From: Oscillospiraceae bacterium | Lineage (GTDB): Bacteria > Bacillota > Clostridia > Oscillospirales > Oscillospiraceae | DNA length: 64,000 nucleotides | Direction: 5' to 3' | Assembly: GCA_021768185.1 (NCBI GenBank) | Contig: JAETNP010000011.1 | Location: 62,001-126,000 of the forward strand | The notes under the pieces: model-generated | What the model saw: only the letters and a program-made list of their open reading frames with translations | Databases searched by the model: none | Told to the model about the DNA's origin: nothing | In this document: positions 34,283-43,736 of the stretch, piece after piece | How the letters are laid out: each line of letters starts with the position of its first letter | Position numbering within the stretch: the first letter of the stretch is position 1 | Program-made: the position numbers and the translations under genes

Positions 34283-35479
34283 ATGAAACGGAAACCGAAG
34301 AGCGTCACCGCCGCCGCCTTTATCGCGGTGCTGGCGGTATGTCTGGTCATGGCCCTCAGCGGAGGCGTCCGGCGGCTGCTGGGGGACCGGTCGGTGGACA
34401 TCTACCTCTACCATCCGGGGGAGGATGGGGTCACCTATTTGAGCGTAGTGGACTGGTTCAAAGATACCTGCGAGAAGCTGTGTACCGATGAGCTGCCGGG
34501 GCGGGTGAAGCTGAAAGAGGCCAACGCCGCCGTGAACCGGCTGCTGGGGAAATGGATCTTCGAGGGCACCGAGATGGTGCGGCTGAACAATGGCTATCTG
34601 GCCCAGGTGGCGGTGGTGGACTATGAGAAGGTATCACCGGAAACACGGGTCATCGCCTTCCGGAACTTCGTGGAGGAGGAGCTGGGGGTCCCCTATCTGT
34701 ACATCCAAGCCCCCTGCAAGCTCTGCCAGGAGGACCCCCAGCTGCCCATGGCGGAGATGGACAACTTCAACCAGCAGACCACCATGCTTCTCGACAAGCT
34801 GCGGGAGGCCGGGGTGGACGTATTGGACCTGCGCCGGAGCCTCCACGAGGACGGGCTGGACCACTATGACTGCTTCTATGTGACCGACCACCACTGGACC
34901 GCGCCCACCGGGCTGTGGGCCGCCCGGGTGATGGCGGAGGATCTGAACGAGCGGTACGGCCTGGGATTGGACAGCGGACGGCTGGCGGAGGAGCGGTTCA
35001 CCCGGCGGGTGTGGGAGGATGTGTTCCTGGGCTCTCTGGGGCGGAAGGCCAGCCTCAGCGCCGCGCAGCCGGAGGACTTCGTGCTGCCGGTCCCCCTGGA
35101 GCCGGTACATGTGACCATGACCCGGTACGGCGCGGAGATCACCGGCGGGTTCGAGGTGCTCTACGACGAGGAGGCCATTATGCCGGAGGACTACTACGCG
35201 GGCAGCAGCTACGGCGCCCTCCTCCGGGGGGACTGCGGGTATCTGAAGGTGGAGAACCTGGACTGCCCGGACGGGCCGGTGGTGGCGGTGCTGCGGGAGT
35301 CCTTCGCCGGAGCGCCGGGGCCCTACCTGTCCCTGGCGGCGGGGGAGCTGCATCTGCTGGACGCCCGGTATTATGACGGCAGCATCAAGGAGAAGCTGGC
35401 GGAGATCCAGCCGGATGTGGTGGTGTCCCTGCTGAACGTGGAGTGCTACGTCCACGCCTATTTTGACGAGGTGCATTGA
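34283..35479 (+). CDS. DHHW-family (AlgX/AlgJ-like) extracytoplasmic protein
   Basis: The 398-residue protein has one N-terminal membrane anchor (about residues 8-30) and an extracytoplasmic domain. The DHHW motif appears as YVTDHHWTAPTGLWAA (about residues 200-215), which carries the catalytic Asp-His of AlgJ/AlgX-type SGNH enzymes; a nucleophile-like serine segment occurs near LRESFAGAPGPYL. It should accept acyl groups from the MBOAT partner and transfer them to a polymer. It is the last gene before the terminator at 35501. Confidence 0.88.
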   Translation: MKRKPKSVTAAAFIAVLAVCLVMALSGGVRRLLGDRSVDIYLYHPGEDGVTYLSVVDWFKDTCEKLCTDELPGRVKLKEANAAVNRLLGKWIFEGTEMVRLNNGYLAQVAVVDYEKVSPETRVIAFRNFVEEELGVPYLYIQAPCKLCQEDPQLPMAEMDNFNQQTTMLLDKLREAGVDVLDLRRSLHEDGLDHYDCFYVTDHHWTAPTGLWAARVMAEDLNERYGLGLDSGRLAEERFTRRVWEDVFLGSLGRKASLSAAQPEDFVLPVPLEPVHVTMTRYGAEITGGFEVLYDEEAIMPEDYYAGSSYGALLRGDCGYLKVENLDCPDGPVVAVLRESFAGAPGPYLSLAAGELHLLDARYYDGSIKEKLAEIQPDVVVSLLNVECYVHAYFDEVH

Positions 35480-35500
35480 ATCTGCATACAAAAACAATCA

Positions 35501-35543
35501 GAGCCGCATCGCGGTCAGGATTTCCTGATCGCGATGCGGCTCT
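35501..35543. terminator. Terminator after the MBOAT-DHHW operon
   Basis: GAGCCGCATCGCG and its complement CGCGATGCGGCTC pair around a short centre and are followed by TTAT. It lies between convergent genes and may serve both. Confidence 0.8.
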
Positions 35544-35567
35544 TATGCGTCCTATGAAAAGCGCGGG

Positions 35568-36497
35568 TTACTGCGGGGTCAGATAGGCGTCCAGGGTGCG
35601 GACGTCCCCTGTCACATGGTACTCCCCGCTCCCGGCGGGCAGGAAGAAGCACTGACCCTTTTTCACCTCCCGGGTCTCGCCGCCGCAGGCCAGCGTCCCC
35701 TGTCCCTCGGTGAACAGCAGCGCGTGGAAGGAGGTACCATCGCAGGTCCTGCGGAACTCCCCCTGATAGCCGTCGGTGGTGAAATACCGGCAGTTCCCCA
35801 GGTGCTCCCCAAAGTCCAGCGCCGGGGCGGGACGGCGGTCCGTCACCGCCAGGGCCTTCTCCACATGGAGGGGCCGGGGCTTTCCGTCCGCCCCCAGGCG
35901 GCCGTAGTCGAAGACCCGGTAGGTCACGTTGGAGTTCTGCTGGATCTCCGCGATCACCAGCCCCGCGCCGATGGCATGGAGAGTGCCGGAGGGGATGAAG
36001 AACACGTCCCCCGCCTTCACCGGTACCTTCCGCAGCACCTCCGTCAGGGTGCCGTCGGATACCCGGCGGGAGAACTCCTCCAGGCTGACCTCGTGGTCAA
36101 AGCCGTAGTAGAGGGACGCGCCGGGCTCGGCGTCCAGCACCACCCACATCTCCGTCTTGCCGTACTGGCCCTCGTGCTCCAGGGCGTAGGCGTCGGAGGG
36201 GTGGACCTGGATGGAGAGGTCCTTCTTGGCGTCGATGAGCTTGATGAGCATGGGGAAGTCCTCGAAACTCTCGCAGGCGGTCCCCAGGGCCTCCTTCCCG
36301 GCCTTCTCCAGGTACTCCCGGAGGGTGAGGCCCTGGCAGGGGCCGTTTGCCAGCACCGAGGGGCCGTCCGGGTGGCAGGAGAGCACCCAGGCTTCGGACA
36401 GGGGGTTCAGGTCGCTCTGGATGCCGAAGTCGGTCTTCAGGCGCTGGCCGCCCCAGATATAGTCCTTGCAGGCGGGAATAAGCTGATATGCGGGCAT
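35568..36497 (-). CDS. manA: Class I mannose-6-phosphate isomerase
   Basis: The 309-residue protein starts MPAYQLIPACKDYIWGGQRL. It carries the cupin zinc motif: LIDAKKDLSIQVHPSDAYA (Gln and His ligands), HEGQYGKTEMWVVLDAEPGA (Glu), and GDVFFIPSGTLHAIGAG (His). The enzyme interconverts mannose-6-phosphate and fructose-6-phosphate and would feed the phosphohexomutase encoded divergently at 36698. A promoter lies at 36562-36590. The frame upstream of this start has no ribosome binding site. Confidence 0.93.
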   Translation of the reverse strand: MPAYQLIPACKDYIWGGQRLKTDFGIQSDLNPLSEAWVLSCHPDGPSVLANGPCQGLTLREYLEKAGKEALGTACESFEDFPMLIKLIDAKKDLSIQVHPSDAYALEHEGQYGKTEMWVVLDAEPGASLYYGFDHEVSLEEFSRRVSDGTLTEVLRKVPVKAGDVFFIPSGTLHAIGAGLVIAEIQQNSNVTYRVFDYGRLGADGKPRPLHVEKALAVTDRRPAPALDFGEHLGNCRYFTTDGYQGEFRRTCDGTSFHALLFTEGQGTLACGGETREVKKGQCFFLPAGSGEYHVTGDVRTLDAYLTPQ

Positions 36498-36561
36498 AAT
36501 AAACACCTTCCCAATTGAAAATTTTTCTTTTCCGGCAGTGCAGGTTTTCCTTTCTGCTCCG

Positions 36562-36590
36562 ATTATAAAGGATAAAGGGTCCGCCGTCAA
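36562..36590 (-). promoter_or_regulatory. Promoter of manA
   Basis: On the minus strand TTGACG (36585-36590) and TATAAT (36562-36567) have a 17-base spacer. Confidence 0.75.
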
Positions 36591-36628
36591 TGGGTCCGGA
36601 GGAAATCCTGCGTCTGTTTCCTTCCCGC

Positions 36629-36657
36629 TTGCAATTTCCCCCGCCCTGTGCTATGCT
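36629..36657 (+). promoter_or_regulatory. Promoter of the second phosphohexomutase
   Basis: TTGCAA at 36629-36634 and TATGCT at 36652-36657 have a 17-base spacer. It is back to back with the manA promoter. Confidence 0.65.
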
Positions 36658-36697
36658 GGACCCAACCACCTAATTTGAATCAAGGAGGAATCAGACC

Positions 36698-38368
36698 ATG
36701 GCATACGAGACCCAGCTGAACCTTTGGCTGGAGCGGGCCGGGGAGGACCCGGACCTGATCGCGGAGCTTCAGAGCGTCCGCGGAGACGAGAAGGCGGTGT
36801 CCGACCGCTTCTACCGCCATCTGGCCTTCGGCACCGGAGGCCTGCGGGGGGTCCTGGGGGCGGGGACCAACCGGATGAACCTCTACACCGTCCGCCGGGC
36901 CACCCAGGGGCTGGCGGATTACCTCAACGCGTCAGGCCTGCCCAAGGCCGTGGCCATCGCCCACGACAGCCGCATCAAGGGGGACCTGTTCGCCCGGGAG
37001 GCGGCCCGGGTGCTGGCCGCCAACGGCATCACCGCCCACCTCTATCCCCGGCTGGAGCCCACCCCCGCCCTGAGCTGGGCGGTGCGGTACCTCCACTGCG
37101 GCGCGGGCATCTGCGTCACCGCCAGCCACAACCCCGCCCAGTACAACGGCTACAAGGTCTACGGCGCAGACGGCTGCCAGATCACCCCCGAGGCGGCGGA
37201 GAAGGTCCTGGCCGCCATGGAGAAGACGGACTGCTTTGACGGCGTGAAGCTGGCGGACTACGACGCGGCGGTGGCGGAGGGGAAGATCCGCCTCATCGGC
37301 GACGGGTGTCTGGACGCTTTTGTGGACGCGGTGCTGGCCCTGCGGCCCGGCAACGACGTGAGCCATTTGAAGCTGGTTTACACCCCCCTCAACGGCTCCG
37401 GATTGGAGTGCGTGAAGAAGCTGCTGGCGAAGATGGGTGTCACCGCGCTGACGGTGGTGCCCTCCCAGGAGGCCCCCGACGGGCATTTCCCCACCTGTCC
37501 TTACCCCAACCCGGAGATCCGGGAGGCCATGGAGGAGGGCCTGCGGCTGTGCGATCAGGTGAAGCCGGACCTGCTCATCGGCACGGACCCGGACTGCGAC
37601 CGCATGGGCGCGGCGGTGCCCGACGGAAAGGGCGGCTACTGGTTGATTACCGGCAACGAGATGGGGATCTTGCTGCTGGATTATCTGTGCCGGACCCGCA
37701 TCGCCCGGGGCACCATGCCGCAAGCGCCGGTGGCGGTGACCACCATTGTCTCCACGGACATGGCCACGCCGGTGGCGGAGTCCTACGGCGTGGATCTGCG
37801 CCGGACTCTGACGGGGTTCAAGTACATCGGCGAGCAGATCGGCCTGCTGGAGGCGGAGGGCCATCCGGATCGGTACCTTTTCGGCTTTGAGGAGAGCTAT
37901 GGTTATCTCTCCGGCGCTCACGTCCGGGACAAGGATGCGGTGAACGCCGTCATGCTGGCCTGCGAGTGCGCCGCCTGGTACGCCGGGCAGGGGATGACCC
38001 TGCTGGACGCCATGAACGCGCTGTACGAGAAGTTTGGGTTCTACCGCAACGGCCTTCTCAGCAAGGCCTTCGAGGGACAGGACGGCATGGCTGCTATGGA
38101 CGGGCTGATGAAGTCCCTCCGGACCGCGCCCCCGGCGGAGATTGCCGGGTGGAAGGTTGCCGGAATGGTGGACTACCTCAATGACAACACCGGGTTGATT
38201 CCCTCCGACGTGCTGGAGTTCCGGTTGGAGGAGGCCGGGAAGGTGATCGTCCGGCCCTCCGGCACGGAGCCGAAGCTGAAAGTTTATCTCTCTGTCCGGG
38301 GAACCGGCGAGGACGACGCCCAGGCCCGGCTGGAGAAGCTTTCCCAGGGCGCGCAGGCGTTGCTGTAA
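36698..38368 (+). CDS. Alpha-phosphohexomutase (phosphoglucomutase/phosphomannomutase), second copy
   Basis: The 556-residue protein is a paralogue of the one at 25104. It has FGTGGLRGVLGAG, the phosphoserine loop TASHNPAQYNGYK, the metal loop GTDPDCDRMGAA, TGFKYIGEQIG, FGFEESYGYLSG and VRPSGTEPKLKVYL. Catalytic loops are all present, so both copies should be active. It is divergent from manA with back-to-back promoters, which suggests a mannose-phosphate role for this copy (inference). It ends at the terminator at 38384. Confidence 0.92.
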   Translation: MAYETQLNLWLERAGEDPDLIAELQSVRGDEKAVSDRFYRHLAFGTGGLRGVLGAGTNRMNLYTVRRATQGLADYLNASGLPKAVAIAHDSRIKGDLFAREAARVLAANGITAHLYPRLEPTPALSWAVRYLHCGAGICVTASHNPAQYNGYKVYGADGCQITPEAAEKVLAAMEKTDCFDGVKLADYDAAVAEGKIRLIGDGCLDAFVDAVLALRPGNDVSHLKLVYTPLNGSGLECVKKLLAKMGVTALTVVPSQEAPDGHFPTCPYPNPEIREAMEEGLRLCDQVKPDLLIGTDPDCDRMGAAVPDGKGGYWLITGNEMGILLLDYLCRTRIARGTMPQAPVAVTTIVSTDMATPVAESYGVDLRRTLTGFKYIGEQIGLLEAEGHPDRYLFGFEESYGYLSGAHVRDKDAVNAVMLACECAAWYAGQGMTLLDAMNALYEKFGFYRNGLLSKAFEGQDGMAAMDGLMKSLRTAPPAEIAGWKVAGMVDYLNDNTGLIPSDVLEFRLEEAGKVIVRPSGTEPKLKVYLSVRGTGEDDAQARLEKLSQGAQALL

Positions 38369-38383
38369 CACGGTAGCCTGATA

Positions 38384-38422
38384 AAAAGAGCGCGGGACTG
38401 TTGTTCAGTCCTGCGCTCTTTT
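38384..38422 (+). terminator. Terminator after the second phosphohexomutase
   Basis: AAAAGAGCGCGGGACTG pairs with CAGTCCTGCGCTCTTTT around TTGTT; the T-run is on the plus strand. Confidence 0.85.
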
Positions 38423-38436
38423 GCGTTGTATTTGAT

Positions 38437-38626
38437 GGGAACTCCCGGCGCTGTTTGCCGTGAAGTTTAACTTCACGGCAAATACGCTTGAAAGCCGCGC
38501 GGTTTGGGATTGTACGATGAAGAAGATTTTTTGGGGCGCGGCTTTTAAGGGAATTTCGCGCCCTGCGGGGCACGACCAGGGCGCTGCCCTGGACCCGCGG
38601 CCTTTGAAAAGGCCGGCGAAACTTTT
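38437..38626 (-). repeat. Second hairpin family, copy 1
   Basis: About 190 bases bounded by GGGAACTCCC and GCGAAACTTTT match, in reverse complement, the element at 57388-57569. Conserved blocks are AAAAGCCGCGCC, AATCCCAAAC and CGCGCGGCTTT. Between them lie hairpins that differ in sequence but keep pairing: TTTGCCGTGAAG with its complement here versus TTCACCG with CGGTGAA in the other copy, and CCAGGGC/GCCCTGG here versus CAGAGGC/GCCTCTG there. It ends at the stop codon of the sensor kinase gene. Confidence 0.75.
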
Positions 38627-41186
38627 ATTTTGCGATAAACTTCGCCAATAGCCTGCACACGTCCCGCACGTCGATGGGCTTGGCCACGTGGGCGTTCATG
38701 CCTGCGTCCAGACACTTCTGCACATCCTCTGCAAAGGCGTCGGCAGTCATGGCGATAATGGGGATAGCCGCCGCATCCGGACGCTCCAGCTTCCGGATGG
38801 CCTCCGTGGCCTCGTAGCCCGTCATCACCGGCATCCGCAGGTCCATGAGGATGGCGTCATAGTAGCCGGGCTGGGACTTCTGGAACATATCCACACAGAT
38901 CTGCCCGTTCTCCGCCCAGTCCAGCTTCAGGCCCTCGGCGGTGAGCAGCTCCTCCGCGATCTCCCAGTTGAGCTCGTTGTCCTCCGCCAGCAGGATTCGC
39001 CGGCCCACGAGGTCCGGATGGGATTCCTTCTCCGCCGGAGCCTCCTCCCCGTCCTGGACCATGAAGGGCTTGAGCCCGTAGAAGAGAGTGGACTTGAACA
39101 GAGGCTTGGAGATAAATCCGGAGACCCCCGCGGCCCGCGCTTCTTCCTCGATCTCGCTCCAGTCGTAGGCGGAGATGAGCAGGATGGGGATGTTCTCCCC
39201 GTAGCGGCGGCGCAGCTCCCGGGCGGCGGCGATGCCGTCCATCCCCGGCAGCTTCCAGTCCAGCAGGATGATGTGGTAGGAGTCCCCCCGCCGGTGGGCC
39301 GCGTCCACCTTCTCCAGGGCGCTCTCCGCGTCCAGGGTCCAGTCCGCCAGGATGCCGATGGACTTCAAAGACGCCACGGTGCTCTCGCACAGCTGCCGGT
39401 CGTCGTCCACCACCAGCATCGCCCAGTTGGGCAGCACCATGTCCGCCTCCGGCACTTCCGCCTTCTCCAGGTCCAGGGTCACGCGGAAGGTGGTGCCCTT
39501 TCCCGGCTCGCTGTCTACGCTGATGTCGCCGCCCATGGCGTCCACGATGTACTTGGTGATGGCCATGCCCAGGCCGCTGCCCTCGGTCTTCCGGACCCGG
39601 GTGCTGTCCTCCCGGACGAAGGATTCAAAGATATGCTCCTTGAATTCATGGGTCATGCCGATGCCGGTGTCGCTGATGGTGAAGTGGATGCGGACGAAGT
39701 TTTCCCCCTTGTCCGAGGGCTCCTCGTACATGGACACGTTGATGCGCCCGTTCTCGGGGGTGAACTTCACCGCGTTGCCCAGGATGTTCAGCAGGACCTG
39801 GTTCAGCCGCACGCTGTCGCAGCACACGTTCTCCGTGGAGATGTCGTGGATGGACACGTCAAACTGCTGGTGCTTGGACCGGACCTGGGGCTGGACGATG
39901 CTGACGATGCTGTCCAGCACCTCCCGCAGGGAGACCTGGTCCACGCTGAGGGTCAGCTTCCCGCTCTCGATCTTGGACATGTCCAGCACGTCGTTGATGA
40001 GCCCCAGCAGGTGCCGGCTGGAGAGGGAGATCTTTTTCAGGCAGTTCTGGACCTGCTGGCTGTCGTTCATATTGGCGGTGGCGATGGCCGTCATGCCCAC
40101 GATGGCGTTCATGGGTGTGCGGATGTCGTGGGACATGTTGGAGAGGAACTCGCTCTTGGCTTTGTTGGCCCGGATGGCCTCCTTCCGGGCCTGGTCCAGC
40201 TCCTCCATCTGCTGCCGGGCCAGCTGGAAGTACTTGAGGAACACCAGCACCAGCACCATGAGGATCAGCGCACAGGCCCCAAACACAAAATAAGTCCACC
40301 GGCTGGTAAAGCCGTTGACCATCTCGTCCAGCTCGTCATAGGGCATGAAGGTCAGCAGGAACCACTCGGAGTGGGCCAGCTTGTTGCAGTACATCTGCCG
40401 GGATTCCCCGTTGACCCGGATCTCGTCGGAATAGGTCTCGTCCTTGGCCATGGCGTCGGACAGCGCCTCGATGTAGAGCTCCGGCGTCTTCCCGCCCACC
40501 GGGTCGTACTGGCTGAGCACCCGCTCGAAATAGCTCCTCCGGAAGGCATCGCCGGTGCGGATGACGAAGCTGCCGTCCTTGCGGATGATGAAGGAGTAGA
40601 CGTGGTTGTAGTCCTCCTCCAGGGCCAGTGTATCGGTGAGGTAGGAGGCGGGCAGTCCCGCTACCAGAGCGGCGCAGGGATGCTCGTCCGTGGGCGCGCG
40701 GCTGACGGGCACCCCCAGGAGGATCACCCGGTTGTCCATGGTGTCGCTGCCGATGGCCACCTTTTTCTCACCGGCGTTTATGGAGTTCATGAAGGACACC
40801 GGGTCCGTCAGCTCCACCTCCAGGCCGTAGAGCATCTCGAAGGTCCCGTCCTTGTTGTAGTAGCCCAGATAGTCGAAATCCCGGGCCTTGGCGTTGGTGA
40901 TCAACTCCTGTTCCTGCTCCGGGGAGGCGTAACCGCTGTCCGGAAGCACCGTCTCCACCAGGGCCACCAGCTGGTCCAGCCGCAGATTGATGGTGGTCTC
41001 AAAGTGCATGGCGATCTGGTCCCCCATGCTGGACATATACATCTGGCTGACTTCCCGGATGGTGTGGGCGCTCTGGCGGTTCAGGAAAACCGCCAGAGCC
41101 GAGAAAATCACCACACTGAGAATCAGCACCAGGATCAGACTGGTCCTCAAAAATTGAGTCGTCTTAATTTTTGCTTTCCCGCGCAT
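38625..41186 (-). CDS. Hybrid sensor histidine kinase with two receiver domains
   Basis: The 853-residue protein starts at ATG 41186 behind AAGGAGG. Order: membrane segment about 12-35, an extracytoplasmic Cache-like sensor region, a second membrane segment about 305-328, HisKA with FLSNMSHDIRTPMNAIVG (phospho-His), HATPase with N-box LNILGNAVKFT and GSGLGMAI, receiver 1 with ILLDWKLPGMDG, and receiver 2 with ILMDLRMPVMTG. No Hpt domain is fused; a stand-alone Hpt gene lies just upstream in the operon, completing a phosphorelay. The ligand is unknown. Confidence 0.94.
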   Translation of the reverse strand: MRGKAKIKTTQFLRTSLILVLILSVVIFSALAVFLNRQSAHTIREVSQMYMSSMGDQIAMHFETTINLRLDQLVALVETVLPDSGYASPEQEQELITNAKARDFDYLGYYNKDGTFEMLYGLEVELTDPVSFMNSINAGEKKVAIGSDTMDNRVILLGVPVSRAPTDEHPCAALVAGLPASYLTDTLALEEDYNHVYSFIIRKDGSFVIRTGDAFRRSYFERVLSQYDPVGGKTPELYIEALSDAMAKDETYSDEIRVNGESRQMYCNKLAHSEWFLLTFMPYDELDEMVNGFTSRWTYFVFGACALILMVLVLVFLKYFQLARQQMEELDQARKEAIRANKAKSEFLSNMSHDIRTPMNAIVGMTAIATANMNDSQQVQNCLKKISLSSRHLLGLINDVLDMSKIESGKLTLSVDQVSLREVLDSIVSIVQPQVRSKHQQFDVSIHDISTENVCCDSVRLNQVLLNILGNAVKFTPENGRINVSMYEEPSDKGENFVRIHFTISDTGIGMTHEFKEHIFESFVREDSTRVRKTEGSGLGMAITKYIVDAMGGDISVDSEPGKGTTFRVTLDLEKAEVPEADMVLPNWAMLVVDDDRQLCESTVASLKSIGILADWTLDAESALEKVDAAHRRGDSYHIILLDWKLPGMDGIAAARELRRRYGENIPILLISAYDWSEIEEEARAAGVSGFISKPLFKSTLFYGLKPFMVQDGEEAPAEKESHPDLVGRRILLAEDNELNWEIAEELLTAEGLKLDWAENGQICVDMFQKSQPGYYDAILMDLRMPVMTGYEATEAIRKLERPDAAAIPIIAMTADAFAEDVQKCLDAGMNAHVAKPIDVRDVCRLLAKFIAK

Positions 41187-41226
41187 GAGGCCGGGCCTCC
41201 TTCCTGTCGTATCTGCCGGAGGGGCG

Positions 41227-41589
41227 TCACACGCCGGCCGACTCCTGGAACGCCCGAATGGCCGAGACGGTCTGCGCATAGTCCGCCTTCACCTGCTCCG
41301 CCAGAGCGGGGGCCTCGGGCGTAAAGCCGTTTCGCAGAGCCTCGCTCAGCTGGCTGCTGGAGCGATAGAGTCTGGTGAAGTCCAGATTCTGGCTCACGCC
41401 CTTGATGGTGTGGGCGGCCCGGAAGGCCTCCTGGTAGTTCTCCTCCTCCAGAGAGCGGATCAGAAGGTCATAGCTGCCGTCATTGAGGAACTTCAGAACG
41501 AACTTCTGCACCATCCGCTCGCTGGTCAGGCGTCCCAGAACACCCTGGTAATCGCCCTCCAGGGCGGCATAGCATTCCTGCAAAGTCAT
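41227..41589 (-). CDS. Histidine phosphotransfer (Hpt) protein
   Basis: The 120-residue helical protein has the Hpt phosphorylation motif AAHTIKGVSQNL, with the histidine about residue 60. It should relay phosphate between the hybrid kinase at 38625 and the receiver of the HD-GYP/GGDEF protein, whose gene it overlaps by four bases (ATGA). The next gene starts 40 bases after its stop. Confidence 0.92.
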   Translation of the reverse strand: MTLQECYAALEGDYQGVLGRLTSERMVQKFVLKFLNDGSYDLLIRSLEEENYQEAFRAAHTIKGVSQNLDFTRLYRSSSQLSEALRNGFTPEAPALAEQVKADYAQTVSAIRAFQESAGV

Positions 41590-43715
41590 GGCTCGTTTTC
41601 TCCTTTCTCCCCGCCGGCCTCTTCCCCGGCGTCCGAACTGCCCTCAATGGGCGAGATGACCGAGAGCATATCCCGCATACTCTCATCGTAAAAGGCGTAC
41701 CGTCCCCGGCCGGACCGCTTGACCTTGTAGAGGGCCTGGTCCGCCGCGTGGAACAGGGCGTCGTAGTCCGTCCCCACCGCGTCCGTGGGCGCGACGCCCA
41801 TGCTCAGGCAGATGGGGAAGTCCTCGAACATGCTGCCGGAGATGGTGTGGTAAATACGGGAAATGACGGGCTCCAGCTCCCCGCCGTACTCCAGGAACAG
41901 CAAAAACTCGTCCCCGCCCACCCGGGCGGCGATGTCCGCGCCGCGGATGCTGTCCTGCAGACGGTCCGCCAGGAATTTCAGCACGTTGTCGCCGAAAATG
42001 TGGCCGTAGGTGTTGTTGGCGTTTTTGAAGTGGTCCAGGTCGAAGATCACCATGGCGAACTGGCTGCCGGGCCGGTCCTCGATGCGCTGGACGATCTGCT
42101 TTCTGGCGCTGGCGTGGTTCAGCAGGCCCGTCAGCGTATCGTGGGAGGCCAGCCGCTCCAGGGCGTCCAGCTTCATCTGGGAGTCGTGGATGTCCACGGC
42201 CTTGCCGATGGCGCCGGTGTACTGGGGGGGCTCGTCGGCGCTCCAGGTGGCCCGGGCGATGATCCGGCACCAGCGGGATTCCCCGTCGATGAGGGTCTTG
42301 CACTGGTACTTGATCACCGGCTGGGCCGGGGTGGTGCCGCGCAGGGCCTTCACCAGGCCCTCCGTACTCTCCTCGCTGAGGATGTCCCGGGCCTTGTCGT
42401 TATGTAAGGGGTCCATCACCGTCTCCTTCAGACCCAGGCGGTTGGCGCCCCAGGTGTTCAGGGTCACGATGGGCGGGTCCACGGTGTACTCGAACTGGAT
42501 CTCCTGGCTCATGGCGGCGAAGAAGCTGTACTTCATCCGCTCATGCTCCAGCAGCTGCAGGGTGCGCTCGGAGGCGGACAGCTCCTCGTAGTGGTGCATC
42601 TCCTGGGCCACGGTGCGCAGCTCCATCTGGGTGGTATGGATGTCGTCCCGGGTCTGGAGGTGCTCCGGCAGCTCCGGGGCCACCTCCTGAAGGATCTCCA
42701 TCAGCAGGGGATTGAACGTTCCGCACTGGTTGCCCATGATCATCTCCACCGCCTTCTCGTGGGGGAAGGCGGGCTTGTAGACCCGGGGGCTGGTGAGGGC
42801 GTCGTATACGTCGGCCAGGGCCACGATCTGGGCGGAGATGGGGATCTCATCCCCCTTCAGGCCGTCGGGATAGCCCCGCCCGTCCCAGCGCTCGTGGTGC
42901 CAGCGGCAGATGTCCCGGGCCACCTTGATAAGGGCCTCCGAGCCGTGGACCGGCACGGCCTCCATCATGTCGGAGCCGATGGTGGTGTGCTCCTTCATGA
43001 TGGCGAACTCCTCCTCGGTGAACCGTCCGGGCTTGTTGAGGATCTCGCTGGGGATGGCGATCTTGCCCACGTCATGGAGGGCGGAGGCGATGCAGATGAG
43101 GTTGATGTCCACCGGGGAGAGCTGGTAGCGGTCCGTCTTCAGCACAAGGCGCTGGAGGAACAGCTCCGTCAGCATCCGGATATGGATGACGTGCTGGCCG
43201 CTCTCGCCGTTGCGGAACTCCACGATATGGCTGAGGATGTCGATCATCAGGGTGTTCTGCCGCTCTTTTTCGTAGATCTGGTCGGCCACCATGCCCGCCA
43301 GCTTCTTCTGCTTGGCGTAGAGCAGCGTGGTGTTGACCACCCTGCGGTGGATGATCTGGGCGTTGAAGGGGCGGGTGATGAAGTCCGTCACCCCCAGATT
43401 GTAGGCCCGCTCGATATGGGCGGGCGCGGTCTCCGCAGAGATCATAATAACCGGGATGTCCTCGATCCACTTGTTCCGGTTCATGACGGTGAGCACCTCG
43501 AAGCCGTCCATCTCCGGCATGACCAGGTCCAGCAGGAGCAGGTCGATCTCCATGTGGTGCTTCTGGATGATGCTTACCGCCTCCAGGCCGTTTTCGGCTT
43601 CCAGGATCTCGTATTCCTCTCCCAGCATGTCCGCCAGGATGGAGCGGTTCATTTCCGAATCGTCCGCAATCAGAATCCTCTGCTTGCGCGTCTGTTCTCT
43701 TTTAATGGAAGTCAC
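41586..43715 (-). CDS. Response regulator with HD-GYP and GGDEF domains
   Basis: The 709-residue protein begins at a GTG (43715) after GAAGG. Receiver: RILIADDSEMNRSILADML with LLLLDLVMPEMDGFEV (phospho-Asp). HD-GYP (about 150-330): ALHDVGKIAIP and HHERWDGRGYPDGLKG, the c-di-GMP phosphodiesterase signature. A PAS-like linker follows, then a GGDEF domain with RVGGDEFLLFL, the intact diguanylate cyclase active site. It thus has both c-di-GMP synthesis and breakdown modules in one chain under receiver control. It is the first gene of the operon with Hpt and the hybrid kinase. Confidence 0.94.
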   Translation of the reverse strand: MTSIKREQTRKQRILIADDSEMNRSILADMLGEEYEILEAENGLEAVSIIQKHHMEIDLLLLDLVMPEMDGFEVLTVMNRNKWIEDIPVIMISAETAPAHIERAYNLGVTDFITRPFNAQIIHRRVVNTTLLYAKQKKLAGMVADQIYEKERQNTLMIDILSHIVEFRNGESGQHVIHIRMLTELFLQRLVLKTDRYQLSPVDINLICIASALHDVGKIAIPSEILNKPGRFTEEEFAIMKEHTTIGSDMMEAVPVHGSEALIKVARDICRWHHERWDGRGYPDGLKGDEIPISAQIVALADVYDALTSPRVYKPAFPHEKAVEMIMGNQCGTFNPLLMEILQEVAPELPEHLQTRDDIHTTQMELRTVAQEMHHYEELSASERTLQLLEHERMKYSFFAAMSQEIQFEYTVDPPIVTLNTWGANRLGLKETVMDPLHNDKARDILSEESTEGLVKALRGTTPAQPVIKYQCKTLIDGESRWCRIIARATWSADEPPQYTGAIGKAVDIHDSQMKLDALERLASHDTLTGLLNHASARKQIVQRIEDRPGSQFAMVIFDLDHFKNANNTYGHIFGDNVLKFLADRLQDSIRGADIAARVGGDEFLLFLEYGGELEPVISRIYHTISGSMFEDFPICLSMGVAPTDAVGTDYDALFHAADQALYKVKRSGRGRYAFYDESMRDMLSVISPIEGSSDAGEEAGGEKGENEP

Positions 43716-43736
43716 ATCCCTTCTTATGCGGTCGGC

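Noticed and set aside
38419-38634. TTTTGCG flanking copy 1 of the second hairpin family as a target-site duplication
   Set aside because: Seven bases rich in T are likely by chance, and one copy lies inside the terminator, the other inside the kinase coding end.
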